From: JBOGHU01 sp050742255
GTDB lineage: Bacteria > Actinomycetota > Acidimicrobiia > Acidimicrobiales > CADCSY01
Direction: 5' to 3'
Assembly (NCBI GenBank): GCA_050742255.1
Contig: JBOGHU010000076.1
Location: 1-14,230 of the forward strand
Length of the DNA stretch: 14,230 bases
Shown here one piece after another: positions 14,197-14,230 of this stretch (the first letter of the stretch is position 1; the number at the start of each line of letters is the position of its first letter). The notes beneath the pieces were generated by a model. The model saw only the letters and a list, made by a program, of their open reading frames with translations, was not told where the DNA came from and made no database searches. Both the position numbers and the translations under genes were made by a program.

Positions 14197-14230
14197 GTGT
14201 CGGTGGACCACCGGTCCCTCGACGTCGCCC
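14197..14230 (+). CDS. Possible start of a following gene, cut by the window edge
   Basis: GTG 14197 opens a frame (SVDHRSLDVA) that runs off the end, and GAGGG at 14184-14188 lies eight bases before it. An ATG at 14192 opens another frame in the same place. Eleven residues are too few to name a product or to be sure the gene is real. Confidence 0.2.
   Translation, partial: MSVDHRSLDVA

Noticed and set aside
13714..14211. Minus-strand frame of 165 codons over the end of the helicase gene
   Set aside because: Arg/Pro-rich mirror of the helicase coding strand without any motif.

Overview
The window is about 70% G+C with very high third-position G+C, many GTG starts and 4-base GTGA gene overlaps. 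This fits an actinobacterium. The particular Tad pilus layout reminds me of Acidimicrobiia, but that is inference from gene style, not a computed placement. No tRNA, rRNA, CRISPR array, transposase or integrase is visible.

Left edge (1-1063): the tail of a small SRPBCC-like gene comes first. A poorly coding, lower-GC stretch of about 340 bases follows, carrying a hairpin and repeated half-sites. Next is the broken remnant of a cpaF/tadA secretion ATPase that has lost its Walker A half.

Tad pilus block (1060-4445, + strand): six tightly coupled genes are intact. They are TadB- and TadC-type inner-membrane platform proteins, a small Flp-like pilin, two TadE-like pseudopilins and a TadG-like protein. 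Together they would build and secrete a type IVb pilus, but their own motor ATPase is only a fragment here, so an ATPase from elsewhere would be needed.

Central minus-strand block (4483-7580): a phosphoribosyltransferase and an M15-type D,D-peptidase lipoprotein are preceded upstream by a membrane anti-sigma-like protein and an ECF sigma factor. The sigma and anti-sigma genes keep the usual GTGA overlap. However, the sigma gene lacks its N-terminal part and has two frame breaks, and the anti-sigma linker also seems out of frame.

Right block (7671-14099, + strand): two overlapping genes encode an AddAB-like DNA-end resection pair. The AddB-like nuclease starts at an apparently leaderless GTG just behind a TAnnnT box and a perfect 21-base palindrome, and it is broken by a one-base shift at a C run near 9140. 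The AddA-like UvrD helicase-nuclease is complete, with all helicase and nuclease motifs. Both would act on DNA double-strand ends.

Several frame breaks sit in G/C runs. The key question for this window is whether they are sequence errors (mostly one missing base in a homopolymer) or true decay. The missing N-termini of cpaF and the sigma gene cannot be explained by single-base errors. I did not find a convincing new system. The most notable points are the decapitated Tad ATPase, the decayed sigma gene next to its anti-sigma partner, and the palindrome at the AddAB-like promoter.
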